From NCBI GenBank assembly GCA_022841525.1, contig JALHRI010000007.1, positions 1 through 53,873 of the forward strand: a stretch of 53,873 nucleotides of DNA. The letters are read 5' to 3'. The first letter of the stretch is position 1. Each line of letters begins with the position of its first letter. The stretch comes from Alphaproteobacteria bacterium. Lineage in GTDB: Bacteria > Pseudomonadota > Alphaproteobacteria > Rickettsiales > UBA3002. Below, one piece after another: positions 9,028-17,380 of the stretch. The notes below the pieces were generated by a model. The model had not been told where the DNA came from, did no database searches, and saw nothing but the letters and a program-made list of their open reading frames with translations. The position numbers and the translations under genes are program-made.

Positions 9028-9663
9028 CACCAGCGCATCAATCGCTTGGGTGACTTGCCCGATATCGGCCATGCCATCGAGCGTGGTGAGTGCACCCTTG
9101 GCCTTATAGTACGGAATGATCGGCGCGGTTTGCGCGTGGTAGGCCTCAAGGCGCTTGGCCACGGTTTCGGCTTTATCATCCGCCCGGCGGGTAAATTCGG
9201 TGTGGCCGCAAGCATCGCACACGCCTGCTACTTTCGGCTGCTTGAAATGATCGTGATAGCCGGCACCGCATTTCGCGCAGGAAAAACGCCCGGAAATACG
9301 CGCCACCAGCGCTTCATCATCCACTTTCAGCTCAATCACATGATTGAGTGCTTTGCCTTCTTCTTTCAGCATGGCATCGAGCGCTTCGGCCTGCGGCACG
9401 GTGCGCGGAAAACCATCTAAGATAAACCCGCTTTTGCTGGCGCTGCGAATCGCCTCGCGGATAATACCGATCATGATGTCATCCGACACCAGACCGCCTG
9501 CGGCCATAATGTCTTTGGCTTTTTTGCCAAGCTCGGTGCCCGCAGCTACCGCCTCGCGCAGCATGTCGCCAGTGGCCAGTTTGGTAAGGCCGTAGGCATC
9601 GCGCAGATGATCCGACTGCGTTCCCTTACCCGCCCCCGGCGGGCCAAGCAAAATAATGTTCAT
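9022..9663 (-). CDS. adk: Adenylate kinase
   Basis: The 213-residue enzyme interconverts ATP + AMP and 2 ADP. It has the P-loop GPPGAGKGT (residues 7-15), the AMP-site block TGDMLREAV, and the LDGFPRT motif. The LID carries four cysteines, C129, C132, C149 and C152, arranged CxxC...CxxC, so a structural zinc is predicted. The gene lies 17 bases downstream of secY, its usual partner. Its 3' end abuts an ATTCGT-type repeat arm. Confidence 0.97.
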   Translation of the reverse strand: MNIILLGPPGAGKGTQSDHLRDAYGLTKLATGDMLREAVAAGTELGKKAKDIMAAGGLVSDDIMIGIIREAIRSASKSGFILDGFPRTVPQAEALDAMLKEEGKALNHVIELKVDDEALVARISGRFSCAKCGAGYHDHFKQPKVAGVCDACGHTEFTRRADDKAETVAKRLEAYHAQTAPIIPYYKAKGALTTLDGMADIGQVTQAIDALVS

Positions 9664-9680
9664 ATCCGTCTCCCGTGCGA

Positions 9681-11024
9681 TTAGCGCTTGGTTTTTAAGC
9701 GCGCTTTTTTAATCAGGCTTTCGTACTGATGCGCGAACAAATGCGACTGCACCTGGCCGACAAAATCGATCACCACGTTCACCACAATCAGCAAGCTGGT
9801 GCCGCCTAGATAAAATGGCACGGCGTATTTCGCGATCATCAGCTCAGGAATCACGCACACCAGTGCAATGTACAGCGCACCAATGGCCACCAGCCGCACA
9901 CTCACAAACTCGAGATATTCAGCGGTGTGTTTGCCCGGGCGAACGCCCGCAATAAACCCGCCATTTTTGCGCAGATTCTCTGCCGTATCTTCCGGATTAA
10001 ACACCACCGTGGTGTAGAAGAAGGAGAAGAAAATAATAATCGCCACATACAGCGCGATGTACAGCGGCTGACCGTGCGAGAGATAGCTCGTCACCACCCG
10101 CATCCACTCCGGCCCGCCTTCTGCGTTAAAGCCGGCGATGGTGAGGGGAAAGAGCAAAATGGAAGAGGCAAAAATCGCCGGAATCACCCCTGCGGGGTTG
10201 AGTTTCAGCGGCAGATGCGTCGCCTCGCCCTGCATCAGTTTATTGCCGACCTGACGCTTGGGATACTGCACCAGAATGCGCCGCTGCGCACGCTCGCAGT
10301 ACACAATCAGAAAGACAAGACCAGTGGCAATCGCCAGAATCATCAGAATCACCGGTGTAGAAAGCACGCCCGTGCGCCCCATTTCAAACATGCTGGCCAG
10401 CGCACTGGGCAGGTTGGCGACAATGCCCGCAAAAATAATCAGCGAGATGCCCTGACCAATGCCGCGCTGCGTAATCTGCTCGCCCAGCCACATCAGAAAC
10501 ATGGTGCCGCCGGTGAGCGTCACCACGGTGGTGAAGCGGAAAAACATCCCGGGATCCATCACCGCGCTGAGGCCTTTGCTCGATTGCATGCCCTCAAGGC
10601 CAATCGCAATACCGTAGGCTTGCACGGCCGCTAAAATCACCGTGCCGTAGCGGGTGTATTGATTGATTTTGCGGCGCCCCGCCTCGCCCTCTTTTTTCAT
10701 CGCGGCGAGCGATGGCACCGCCACCGCCATTAACTGCATGATGATGCTGGCGGAAATGTAGGGCATCACGGCGAGGGCAAAAATCGTCATCCGCGACAGC
10801 GCGCCGCCGGAGAACATGTTGAAGACCCCCAGCACGCCGCCTTGATGCTGCTTGAAAATATCGTGCAGGATTTGCGGATCAATCCCCGGGATCGGGATAT
10901 AGGTGCCGATGCGGTAGACGATCAGCGCACCCAGCACAAACCAGAGGCGGGCTTTAAGCTCCTGCGCGCGGGCAAGCGTGGAAAAATTCATCGAAGAGGC
11001 AAGGCGTTCAGCAGCAGAAACCAT
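9681..11024 (-). CDS. secY: Preprotein translocase subunit SecY
   Basis: The 447-residue, ten-helix channel protein shows the usual blocks: the ELKARLWFVLGALIVYRIGT opening, GVFNMFSGGALSRMTIFALG-like plug region, GIGQGISLIIFAGI, and the cytoplasmic loops around KRQVGNKLMQGEATHLPLKL. Together with SecE and SecG it forms the protein-conducting pore that SecA (encoded at 33195-35909) drives. rplO, its usual upstream neighbour, is absent. A 364-base repeat-rich spacer and an unrelated small gene take its place. Confidence 0.97.
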   Translation of the reverse strand: MVSAAERLASSMNFSTLARAQELKARLWFVLGALIVYRIGTYIPIPGIDPQILHDIFKQHQGGVLGVFNMFSGGALSRMTIFALAVMPYISASIIMQLMAVAVPSLAAMKKEGEAGRRKINQYTRYGTVILAAVQAYGIAIGLEGMQSSKGLSAVMDPGMFFRFTTVVTLTGGTMFLMWLGEQITQRGIGQGISLIIFAGIVANLPSALASMFEMGRTGVLSTPVILMILAIATGLVFLIVYCERAQRRILVQYPKRQVGNKLMQGEATHLPLKLNPAGVIPAIFASSILLFPLTIAGFNAEGGPEWMRVVTSYLSHGQPLYIALYVAIIIFFSFFYTTVVFNPEDTAENLRKNGGFIAGVRPGKHTAEYLEFVSVRLVAIGALYIALVCVIPELMIAKYAVPFYLGGTSLLIVVNVVIDFVGQVQSHLFAHQYESLIKKARLKTKR

Positions 11025-11388
11025 GGAGCATCACTTTAGAGAGTTAAGCGGGTGAAACTAAAAACCACGCTTATTGCCACGCCCTTACCAAAAGCGCAAG
11101 CATGACGATGATCAGACCTTGGGGACACACAGACCTTGGGGACACAATGAATCATTGTGTCCCCCGTACTGTGTCCCTCATGCCGCCGCATCGCTTCGTC
11201 ACTGCCCCATTCTGTCATCCTGAACGTGAGTGAAGGATCTCTTGATGTTGCAGGAGATTCTTCGCATGCGCTCAGAATGACACGCTGAATCTATCGGACA
11301 CCCTAAAGTTAAGACTACAGAGAAGCCCAAAAAACAGTTTGGATCGCCCTGGAATCACTCCGTGATTCAGGCGATGACATAGCTAGGT
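11025..11388. repeat. Repeat-filled spacer upstream of secY
   Basis: No gene is seen here. It holds three different palindromes. The first (11138-11164) pairs GGGGACACAATGA with TCATTGTGTCCCC, with a partial copy on either side. The second (about 11213-11284) is a TCATCCTGAACGTGAGTGAAG type that ends CTCAGAATGAC. The third (11341-11378) pairs ATCGCCCTGGAATCAC with GTGATTCAGGCGAT. Related copies of each type occur elsewhere in the window. The secY promoter must lie within or beside these repeats, but I cannot point to it. Confidence 0.75.
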
Positions 11389-11928
11389 TTAATGCAATAC
11401 GCGGGCGGGGGTGGCGGATGCCGCGCGGGCTTCTTCGGCGGCGACAAAACTTTCTTTGTGGCGCGGGCCTTTTTCTAACACATCCAGCCACTTGGTGTTG
11501 GGGTGCAGATCATCCACCACTTGCTCGAGCAGCTGACCGCGCCCTTCCAGCTGCCGAATGCGCTGCTCGTTGCGGGCTTGATCGCTGGCCTGTTTGTGCT
11601 GCGCCACGGCGGCACCGCCGCCGGTAAAAAAACCTGCTACTGCGGAAAGAGCCGAGTTAAACATCAATAACGAAAGAGGATTTAGTTTCGCCAGTTCAAA
11701 TGGAGGTAGTGCAACAGATTTCGGCGGTATGGTTCCAGCATCAAATAGAAATCCACCCAGACTTGGCACCACTGCACTCACGATACTGCCAGCCCCTAAC
11801 GCTTGCAACGCGTAGAGCCCGCCCACCAGTAGGGCGTAGGCGCAAAGGCCAGTCATCACCCCCAGCACTACGCCTTTGGCAGCGCCTTTCAGCGCGCCTT
11901 TCCACCAGATTGAACGATTCGATTCCAT
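11389..11928 (-). CDS. Unknown membrane protein with coiled-coil tail; PhoB-box promoter
   Basis: I do not recognise this 179-residue protein. It has a basic N-terminus (WWKGALKGAAKG), two long hydrophobic segments (about residues 18-45 and 50-65), and a third Gly-rich one (about 85-108, SALSAVAGFFTGGGAAVA). A charged stretch, ASDQARNEQRIRQLEGRG, follows and is likely coiled coil. The layout of membrane helices followed by a helical soluble tail resembles the gene at 19768-20517, though I see no clear sequence identity. A PhoB-like box lies just upstream (11962-11990). The gene is separated from ptsP by only 62 bases. Confidence 0.72.
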   Translation of the reverse strand: MESNRSIWWKGALKGAAKGVVLGVMTGLCAYALLVGGLYALQALGAGSIVSAVVPSLGGFLFDAGTIPPKSVALPPFELAKLNPLSLLMFNSALSAVAGFFTGGGAAVAQHKQASDQARNEQRIRQLEGRGQLLEQVVDDLHPNTKWLDVLEKGPRHKESFVAAEEARAASATPARVLH

Positions 11929-11961
11929 GGCGCTAGTATATGCGTCTTAGTGTGCACAAAT

Positions 11962-11990
11962 GTGACAATTCTATGAAATTTCTGTGAAGA
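11962..11990 (-). promoter_or_regulatory. PhoB-box-like site upstream of the 11389-11928 gene
   Basis: Read toward the gene, three seven-base half-sites recur with an 11-base period: TCTTCAC, ATTTCAT and TTGTCAC, each separated by four bases (GAAA-type spacers, AGAA before the last). PhoB boxes in enterics and alphaproteobacteria are CTGTCAT direct repeats with the same 7-4-7 spacing. TATACT follows 22 bases after the TTGTCA, close to the ATG. The site is weaker than the two at 19728 and 36146. Confidence 0.6.
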
Positions 11991-14288
11991 TCAATGAATC
12001 ACCACCCCATGATCGCGGGCGAAGTTTTCCAGTCGCTCGCGGATGGAATGCGCGCCGTCAAAGCAGCGCTCGTCAAGAAACTTCGCCAGCTCGGATGGCT
12101 CCAGTGTGCGCAACATCGCTTTCACCGGACCAATCGCCGACGGCGGCATGGAGAGCGAGCGCACGCCGCAGGCGAGCAGCACCATCGCCTCCAGCGGACG
12201 GGTGGCCAGATCGCCGCAAAAGCCTACTTCCACACCGTGCGGCCCAGCCGCCTCAGTAATGCGCCGCACCACGCGCACCATCGCGCCGGTGAGCACATCG
12301 TAGCGTCCGGAAAGCTTGGTGGAGGAGCGATCAAACGCGAATAAAAACTGCATCAAATCGTTCGAGCCGATCGAGACGAAATCCACCCTTGGCATCAGCT
12401 CTTCCAGCTGAAACAGCAGCGAGGGGATTTCGATCATCGAGCCGATTTTGAGTGTTGCCGGAAGTTTCAGCCCGTCATCGTCGGATTTTTCGAGCTCTTT
12501 GAGTAGCAGGGCTTTGGCGGCATCAAACTCCGCCACTTCAGCAATGAAGGGAAACATCACCCACAAATCGCGGCCATTGCAGGCACGAATCAGCGCGCGA
12601 AATTGCTGGAGCAGAATTTGCGGCCGGTCCAGCCCGATGCGCGTGGCGCGCCAGCCCATGGCGGGGTTTTCTTCATCATCGGTATGGATGTAGGGCACCT
12701 GTTTATCGCCGCCAATATCAAAGCTGCGGAAGATCACGCGCTTGCCGTGCGCCTTATCAAACGCGTCGCGGTAGATGCGGGTTTGATCTTCTACGCTCGG
12801 AAATTCGCTGCTGGCAAGATAGGGAAGCTCGGTACGAAACAGGCCGATGCCGTGCACATCCGGGGCTTCTAAATGCGTGCCATCAATGAACAAACCCACG
12901 TTCAAATTCAGCGACACACGTTCGCCGTTCATCATCACCGGCTCGAGTGCGCGCTTGTCGTAAAAATCCGCGCGGCGATCGTCTTTGAGTTTAATCGCAT
13001 CCGCCACGGCTTCGATCACATCTTCCGGCGGGCGGACATAGACAACGCCATCATCGCCCTGCACAATCGCGAGATCTCCGACCTGCACAATCGACGAAAT
13101 ACCCGCAATATGCCCAACAATCGGCACGTCCATCATGCGCGCGATAATGGCTACATGGCTGGAGGCTGAACCTTCTTCCAGTACCACCGCTTTGATGCGC
13201 GCCGCATCATATTCCAGCAGTTCTGCAGGGCCTAAATTTTTCGCCACCAACACGAACGCATCGGGCAGTTCGCCGTGCGCGGCGGTGGGCTCGATGCCGG
13301 CTAAATGATAGAGCAGCCGCTCGGATAAATCTTCCAGATCATGCACGCGTTCCTGGATGTAGCTTGAGGTAATTTGCGACAGCCGCGCATGCATTTCTTC
13401 CTGCACTTTGCGCACGCTCGCCTCGGCGGTAAGGCCGGTATGAATCGCGTGAGTAATCCGCTCTATCCAGCCACGATCCTGACTGAACAAACGGTAGGTC
13501 TCTAAAATATCGTGCTGCTCGGTGCCTTCTTGAATACCCGCAGCGCTGATCATCGCATCGACCGATTGCTGCAGTGCAACAAGCGCATGGATGAGGCGCT
13601 TTTCTTCCTCCGCCGGATCATCGGCCAGCAGCTCTTTAATCTCGATGCGCGGGCGGTGCAGCACCACCGGTGCCATCGCAGTACCGCTGGCCAGTCCCTT
13701 ACCGGAAAACTGCAGCGACTGCAGCGAGGGATGTTGCTGCGCTGCAATATCGAACACATCCACCAGCTTGTTACCAATCGCCAGCTCCGAGACCACCAGC
13801 GCCACCGCATGCAGCATTTCCACCAGTTCCGGCGAATAGGTGCGCGCGGCTTTACTCTGCACCACCAGCACGCCGATCACTTTATGACTGGATAACAGCG
13901 GCACGCCGAGGAAAGAGTGAAACTCCTCCTCGCCCGTCTCTTTACGGTACACAAATTTCGGATGTTTTTCCGGATCGGATAGATTGAGATCATGCGCGGT
14001 GGCGGCAATTTCACCGACCAGCCCCTCGCCCACGCGCAGGCGGGTGGAATGCACCGATCCTGCTTTTAGGCCGTGGCTGGCGTAAAGCTCCAGCACATCG
14101 CCCGGACGGGTGAGATAGACCGAGCAGACTTCGGCAGAAAGTTGTGTGGCAATCGTTCGCGCGAGATTATCAAGCCGGGTTTGCGCATCCAGGCCGGGCG
14201 CTGTCATCGCGTCGCGCACGGCGCGCAACAGCACAATCGGCGCCTGAAGTGCGCTTAACGCCGGATCAATCGGGATAATATTTGCCAT
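11991..14288 (-). CDS. ptsP: Phosphoenolpyruvate-protein phosphotransferase PtsP (enzyme I-Ntr)
   Basis: The 765-residue protein starts at the ATG at 14288 (MANIIPIDPA). An N-terminal GAF domain (about residues 20-170) is followed by the enzyme I domains. H378 in EGSASSHVAIIAR is the phospho-accepting histidine. The PEP-binding barrel contains GIGLFRTELPYL, FRSFDIGGDK, SIGSNDLMQFLFA and GFCGDLA. Enzyme I-Ntr passes phosphate from PEP to NPr and on to EIIA-Ntr, linking nitrogen status to regulation of potassium, phosphate and stress genes. The other PTS-Ntr genes are not in this window. Confidence 0.95.
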   Translation of the reverse strand: MANIIPIDPALSALQAPIVLLRAVRDAMTAPGLDAQTRLDNLARTIATQLSAEVCSVYLTRPGDVLELYASHGLKAGSVHSTRLRVGEGLVGEIAATAHDLNLSDPEKHPKFVYRKETGEEEFHSFLGVPLLSSHKVIGVLVVQSKAARTYSPELVEMLHAVALVVSELAIGNKLVDVFDIAAQQHPSLQSLQFSGKGLASGTAMAPVVLHRPRIEIKELLADDPAEEEKRLIHALVALQQSVDAMISAAGIQEGTEQHDILETYRLFSQDRGWIERITHAIHTGLTAEASVRKVQEEMHARLSQITSSYIQERVHDLEDLSERLLYHLAGIEPTAAHGELPDAFVLVAKNLGPAELLEYDAARIKAVVLEEGSASSHVAIIARMMDVPIVGHIAGISSIVQVGDLAIVQGDDGVVYVRPPEDVIEAVADAIKLKDDRRADFYDKRALEPVMMNGERVSLNLNVGLFIDGTHLEAPDVHGIGLFRTELPYLASSEFPSVEDQTRIYRDAFDKAHGKRVIFRSFDIGGDKQVPYIHTDDEENPAMGWRATRIGLDRPQILLQQFRALIRACNGRDLWVMFPFIAEVAEFDAAKALLLKELEKSDDDGLKLPATLKIGSMIEIPSLLFQLEELMPRVDFVSIGSNDLMQFLFAFDRSSTKLSGRYDVLTGAMVRVVRRITEAAGPHGVEVGFCGDLATRPLEAMVLLACGVRSLSMPPSAIGPVKAMLRTLEPSELAKFLDERCFDGAHSIRERLENFARDHGVVIH

Positions 14289-14334
14289 GCCGCGCGCCTT
14301 AAACAAAAACGTGAAACCGCGTTTGCGCCAGCGT

Positions 14335-15342
14335 TTAGGCCGCTTGTTTTGCGCTCAAGTAATATGAGGCCTGTGACACCAGTTCGTCAATGATTTCTTG
14401 CGTGCTTTGAATGCATTGCACCATGCCGACACTTTGCCCTGCCATCAGCGATCCGCGCTCGACGTCGCCGTCAATCACGGCTTTGCGCAGCGCACCCGCC
14501 CAGAAATGCTCAATCGCCAGCTGGCCTTCTTCTTTCGTTTGTGCACCTGCGAAGACTTTTTCGACCGTTTCTTTTTGAAAGCGCAGAAAATCATCCGATG
14601 CCTTGTTCGCAATCGCCCGCACCGGAATCACCGGAAAATCGGGGTGATATTGCACGCTGGCGGTCGCATCACGCGCGTTGGCATCAATGAAGGCTTTCTT
14701 GAAATTCGCATGCGCAATGCTTTCCGTCGCGCACACAAAGCGCGTGCCCAGCTGCACGCCGGAAGCACCCATTTCGAGGTAACTCGCTACCGCCTCACCA
14801 CGGCCAATGCCGCCAGCGACAAACACCGGCACATCACGAATTTCGGGCAGAATTTCCTGCGCCAGTACCGAGGTGGAAACCGGGCCAATATGGCCTCCAG
14901 CCTCGGTGCCCTCAATAATCAGCCCCGCAATGCCCATTTTGATCAGGCGCTTGCCAATTGCCACGGTGGGCGCAAAACCAATGACTTTAATGCCTGCCCC
15001 ATTTAACTTCGCAATCAGCGGTGCTTTGGGCATGCCCCCTGCCAGCACCACGTGTGTCACCTTATTCGCAATGCAAGTATCTGCCAGTTCCTCAAGCTTG
15101 GGGTGCATTAAAATCAGGTTCACGCCGAAGGGTTTTTTCGTCAGCGCCTGGGTGGCTTTAATTTCTTTATCGAGCAGTTCCGGCGGCATGGAGCTAGCGG
15201 CGATCACCCCAAAGGCACCGGCATTAGAAAGCGCGGATACAAGATTGCGTTCGGATACCCAGCTCATCGCCCCGCCCATGATGGCGTGCTCGGTGCCCAG
15301 TAATTCGCGCCCGCGCGCGGAGAGTGTGGAGAGTGTTTTCAT
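14335..15342 (-). CDS. Nitronate monooxygenase / FabK-like flavoprotein
   Basis: The 335-residue FMN-binding TIM-barrel protein has AIMGGAMSWVSERNLVSALSNAG-like N-terminal segments, GTEAGGHIG (the phosphate-binding loop of the family) near residue 150, and VFVAGGIGRGEAVASYLEMGA followed by GVQLGTRFVCATES. Family members are nitronate monooxygenases or enoyl-ACP reductases (FabK/2-nitropropane dioxygenase). The sequence does not separate these. The ATG at 15342 is chosen over an upstream TTG. The gene lies immediately after ptsP in the reverse direction, with an ATTCGT-type palindrome upstream. Confidence 0.85.
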   Translation of the reverse strand: MKTLSTLSARGRELLGTEHAIMGGAMSWVSERNLVSALSNAGAFGVIAASSMPPELLDKEIKATQALTKKPFGVNLILMHPKLEELADTCIANKVTHVVLAGGMPKAPLIAKLNGAGIKVIGFAPTVAIGKRLIKMGIAGLIIEGTEAGGHIGPVSTSVLAQEILPEIRDVPVFVAGGIGRGEAVASYLEMGASGVQLGTRFVCATESIAHANFKKAFIDANARDATASVQYHPDFPVIPVRAIANKASDDFLRFQKETVEKVFAGAQTKEEGQLAIEHFWAGALRKAVIDGDVERGSLMAGQSVGMVQCIQSTQEIIDELVSQASYYLSAKQAA

Positions 15343-15379
15343 GGCGGGCAATGTAGGGAAAGCGTGCGCAAATGCAAGG

Positions 15380-15449
15380 GGTTCGTAATTCGTGATTCGT
15401 TATTGCAAATGAAGACCAAGCACGAATAACGAATCACGAATTACGAACC
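15380..15449. repeat. Perfect 25-bp inverted repeat of the ATTCGT family
   Basis: Arms at 15380-15404 and 15425-15449 are exact reverse complements (GGTTCGTAATTCGTGATTCG and five more bases), around a 20-base loop. The right arm reappears identically at 16020-16044, directly after the lysC stop codon, as part of a longer direct repeat. Confidence 0.92.
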
Positions 15450-15482
15450 TACACCATCTTTTCTTCCACCGCATCGAGGCCG
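15450..15482 (-). pseudogene. Duplicated 3' end of lysC
   Basis: On the minus strand this stretch encodes GLDAVEEKMV followed by TAG, the same final ten residues as intact lysC at 16044-16076. The match continues beyond the stop through the palindrome arm, giving a direct repeat of 58 bases (15425-15482 and 16020-16077) with three mismatches. All three are synonymous (GAA/GAG; CTC/TTG). Homology to lysC stops abruptly at 15483. Confidence 0.85.
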
Positions 15483-15494
15483 CTTATGGATACC

Positions 15495-15584
15495 GTCATC
15501 GCCTGAATTTCTTAGAAATTGTAGGGCGATCCATCGTTAGAATGTTGGACTGCCCCAGAATCGCGGGACGATTCAGGCAGTGAC
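15495..15584. repeat. Pair of GATCGCC-type palindromes
   Basis: Two adjacent related palindromes are seen. One (15495-15533) runs GTCATCGCCTGAATTTC to GTAGGGCGATCC. The other (15547-15584) runs GACTGCCCCAGAATCG to CGATTCAGGCAGTGAC. A relative lies at 11341-11378. The rest of the spacer up to 15682 is AT-richer and holds no gene I can identify. Confidence 0.68.
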
Positions 15585-15682
15585 GATGCCTTACGGCCTT
15601 GTCACAAAAACTTCATATTATCATTAATGAAAATTTAACAGATAAGTTGTAACCTGCAGTGTAAATAGCTTGGGAGAAGAAA

Positions 15683-15955
15683 ATGAGCGATGAAGCTAAA
15701 CCTACTAATGGCCAACTTTGGGCTGAAAAATTTCGAGGCCAAGCAGCAGAAGCAGCAGTATTAGATTACGCTAGCGGTGGCTGGTTGCGCGATCTTACAA
15801 TGAAATTAACTGGCTCTGAAGCTGGAAAAAAACTTATAACGTACATGGCAGACCAGTTAAAAACGGGACAAGGGCTAGACTTTAATGATCCAGCGACTAA
15901 AAAAATGTTTGACGAGATAGATGCATCACTCCAAAAAAGCGGCCGTTCTCTTTAG
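15683..15955 (+). CDS. Unknown small protein (ORFan-like), AT-richer than surroundings
   Basis: The 90-residue protein is soluble and helical in character (MSDEAKPTNGQLWAEKFRG, then LDYASGGWLRDLTMKLTGSE and a polar C-terminus). I recognise no domain. A good ribosome-binding site, GGGAGAAG, precedes the ATG. It appears richer in A and T than its neighbours and is read opposite to lysC and the NMO-like gene. It lies exactly between the intact lysC 3' end and the duplicated lysC 3' end, which suggests it arrived with the duplication. Confidence 0.65.
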   Translation: MSDEAKPTNGQLWAEKFRGQAAEAAVLDYASGGWLRDLTMKLTGSEAGKKLITYMADQLKTGQGLDFNDPATKKMFDEIDASLQKSGRSL

Positions 15956-16019
15956 GGTTTGGTTGAGAACTCAGTGGTCGCGCAAGCACGCAACTAAAGC
16001 AGGCTGGCTTAGTTATTCG

Positions 16020-16077
16020 AATAACGAATCACGAATTACGAACCTACACCATCTTCTCTTCCACCGCATCCAAGCCG
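16020..16077. repeat. Proximal copy of the 58-base lysC-end direct repeat
   Basis: This copy covers the last ten codons of intact lysC, its stop codon and the adjoining 25-base palindrome arm. It matches 15425-15482 except for three synonymous codon differences. The offset between copies is 595 bases, so the intervening module is about 540 bases. Confidence 0.88.
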
Positions 16078-17288
16078 TAGGCGGTGTGAAGGGCGCGTAA
16101 GGCCAGCTCGATATAGGCCTCGTCAATCAGCACCGAAATTTTAATTTCCGAGGTAGAAATCACGATAATATTGATGTTTTTTTCTGCCAGCGTGCGGAAC
16201 ATTTCCGCCGCAATCCCTGCATGGCTGCGCATGCCGACACCAATGACGGAAATTTTTGCCACGCCCGAATCGGTGTGCACATTCTCGAACCTGGGCATGC
16301 CTTCACCGCTTTTTACAATCTGCAGTGCACGCGCGAGTTCGGTTTTGGCCACCGTGAACGTCACGTCCGTCTGGGTGCCGCTTTCTGTCACGTTCTGCAC
16401 GATCATATCGACGTTAATGCCTGCATCGGCCAGCGGGCCGAAAATGCCCGCCGAAACGCCGGGGCGGTTTTCCACATTCACCAGGGTGATGCGCGCTTCC
16501 TCGCGGCTATAGGCAATGCCTGTCACGCGTTGTTGTTCCACTAACTCCTCCTCATCGACCAAAAACGTGCCGGGCTTATCATCAAAGCTCGAGAGCACCT
16601 GCACGCGCACATGGTAATTCATCGCCAGTTCGACCGAGCGGGTTTGCAGTACTTTGCTGCCCAGCGACGCCATTTCCAGCATTTCTTCATAGCTCACTTT
16701 ATCGAGCTTGCGCGCCTTTTTCACGATACGCGGATCGCAGGTATAGACCCCGTCCACATCGGTATAAATATCGCAGCGCTCAGCGCCAAAGGCCGCCGCC
16801 AGCGCTACCGCCGTGGTATCGGATCCACCACGACCCAGCGTGGAGATTTTACCCTCCGCCGTAATGCCTTGGAAGCCGGCGACCACCGCCACTTCGCCGC
16901 GGCTTAAGCTTTCGTTGATCGCGCGCACATCGATATGTTCAATACGGGCTTTGGAATGCGCGCTGTCGGTGGTCATCGGGATTTGCCAGCCACACCAGGC
17001 GCGCGACGGCAAGCCGCGCTCCGCCAGCGCCAGCGCCATCAGGCCAGAGGTCACCTGTTCGCCAGAAGCCACCACATGATCGTAATGCGCGCGAGACTCC
17101 ACCGTGGCAAGCGGCGAGAGTTGATTGCAATACTCCACCAGCTGATTGGTGACACCCGCCATCGCGGAAACGACGACAATGACCTTATTGCCTGCAGCGA
17201 TTTCGCGCGCGGTGTGCCCTGAGGCATGGCGAATGCGGTCAATATCCGCCACGCTTGTACCGCCAAATTTCTGTACGATTAGTGCCAT
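16044..17288 (-). CDS. lysC: Aspartate kinase
   Basis: The 414-residue enzyme phosphorylates aspartate at the head of the lysine/threonine/methionine pathway. KFGGTSVAD (residues 7-15) begins the kinase domain, GRGGSDTTAVALAAAFGA is the ATP-site loop, and YTDVDGVYTCDPRIV follows. Two ACT domains fill the C-terminus (VNVENRPGVSAGIFGPLADA and KISVIGVGMRSHAGIAAEMF), the usual site of feedback inhibition. The length is normal. Its last ten codons are duplicated at 15450-15482. Confidence 0.97.
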   Translation of the reverse strand: MALIVQKFGGTSVADIDRIRHASGHTAREIAAGNKVIVVVSAMAGVTNQLVEYCNQLSPLATVESRAHYDHVVASGEQVTSGLMALALAERGLPSRAWCGWQIPMTTDSAHSKARIEHIDVRAINESLSRGEVAVVAGFQGITAEGKISTLGRGGSDTTAVALAAAFGAERCDIYTDVDGVYTCDPRIVKKARKLDKVSYEEMLEMASLGSKVLQTRSVELAMNYHVRVQVLSSFDDKPGTFLVDEEELVEQQRVTGIAYSREEARITLVNVENRPGVSAGIFGPLADAGINVDMIVQNVTESGTQTDVTFTVAKTELARALQIVKSGEGMPRFENVHTDSGVAKISVIGVGMRSHAGIAAEMFRTLAEKNINIIVISTSEIKISVLIDEAYIELALRALHTAYGLDAVEEKMV

Positions 17289-17380
17289 AATGGGGCTGGG
17301 TTATAGAGGCTGCCGCGCAGCGAGTCTAGAGGGGAATTGGGTAGTGGAAGAAGGAAGAATCGGGGAAGTAGCCAACTGGC

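Noticed and set aside
9927-10634. 235-residue plus-strand frame inside secY
   Set aside because: It is antisense to a complete, conserved SecY and rich in His, Arg and Asn, typical of shadow frames.
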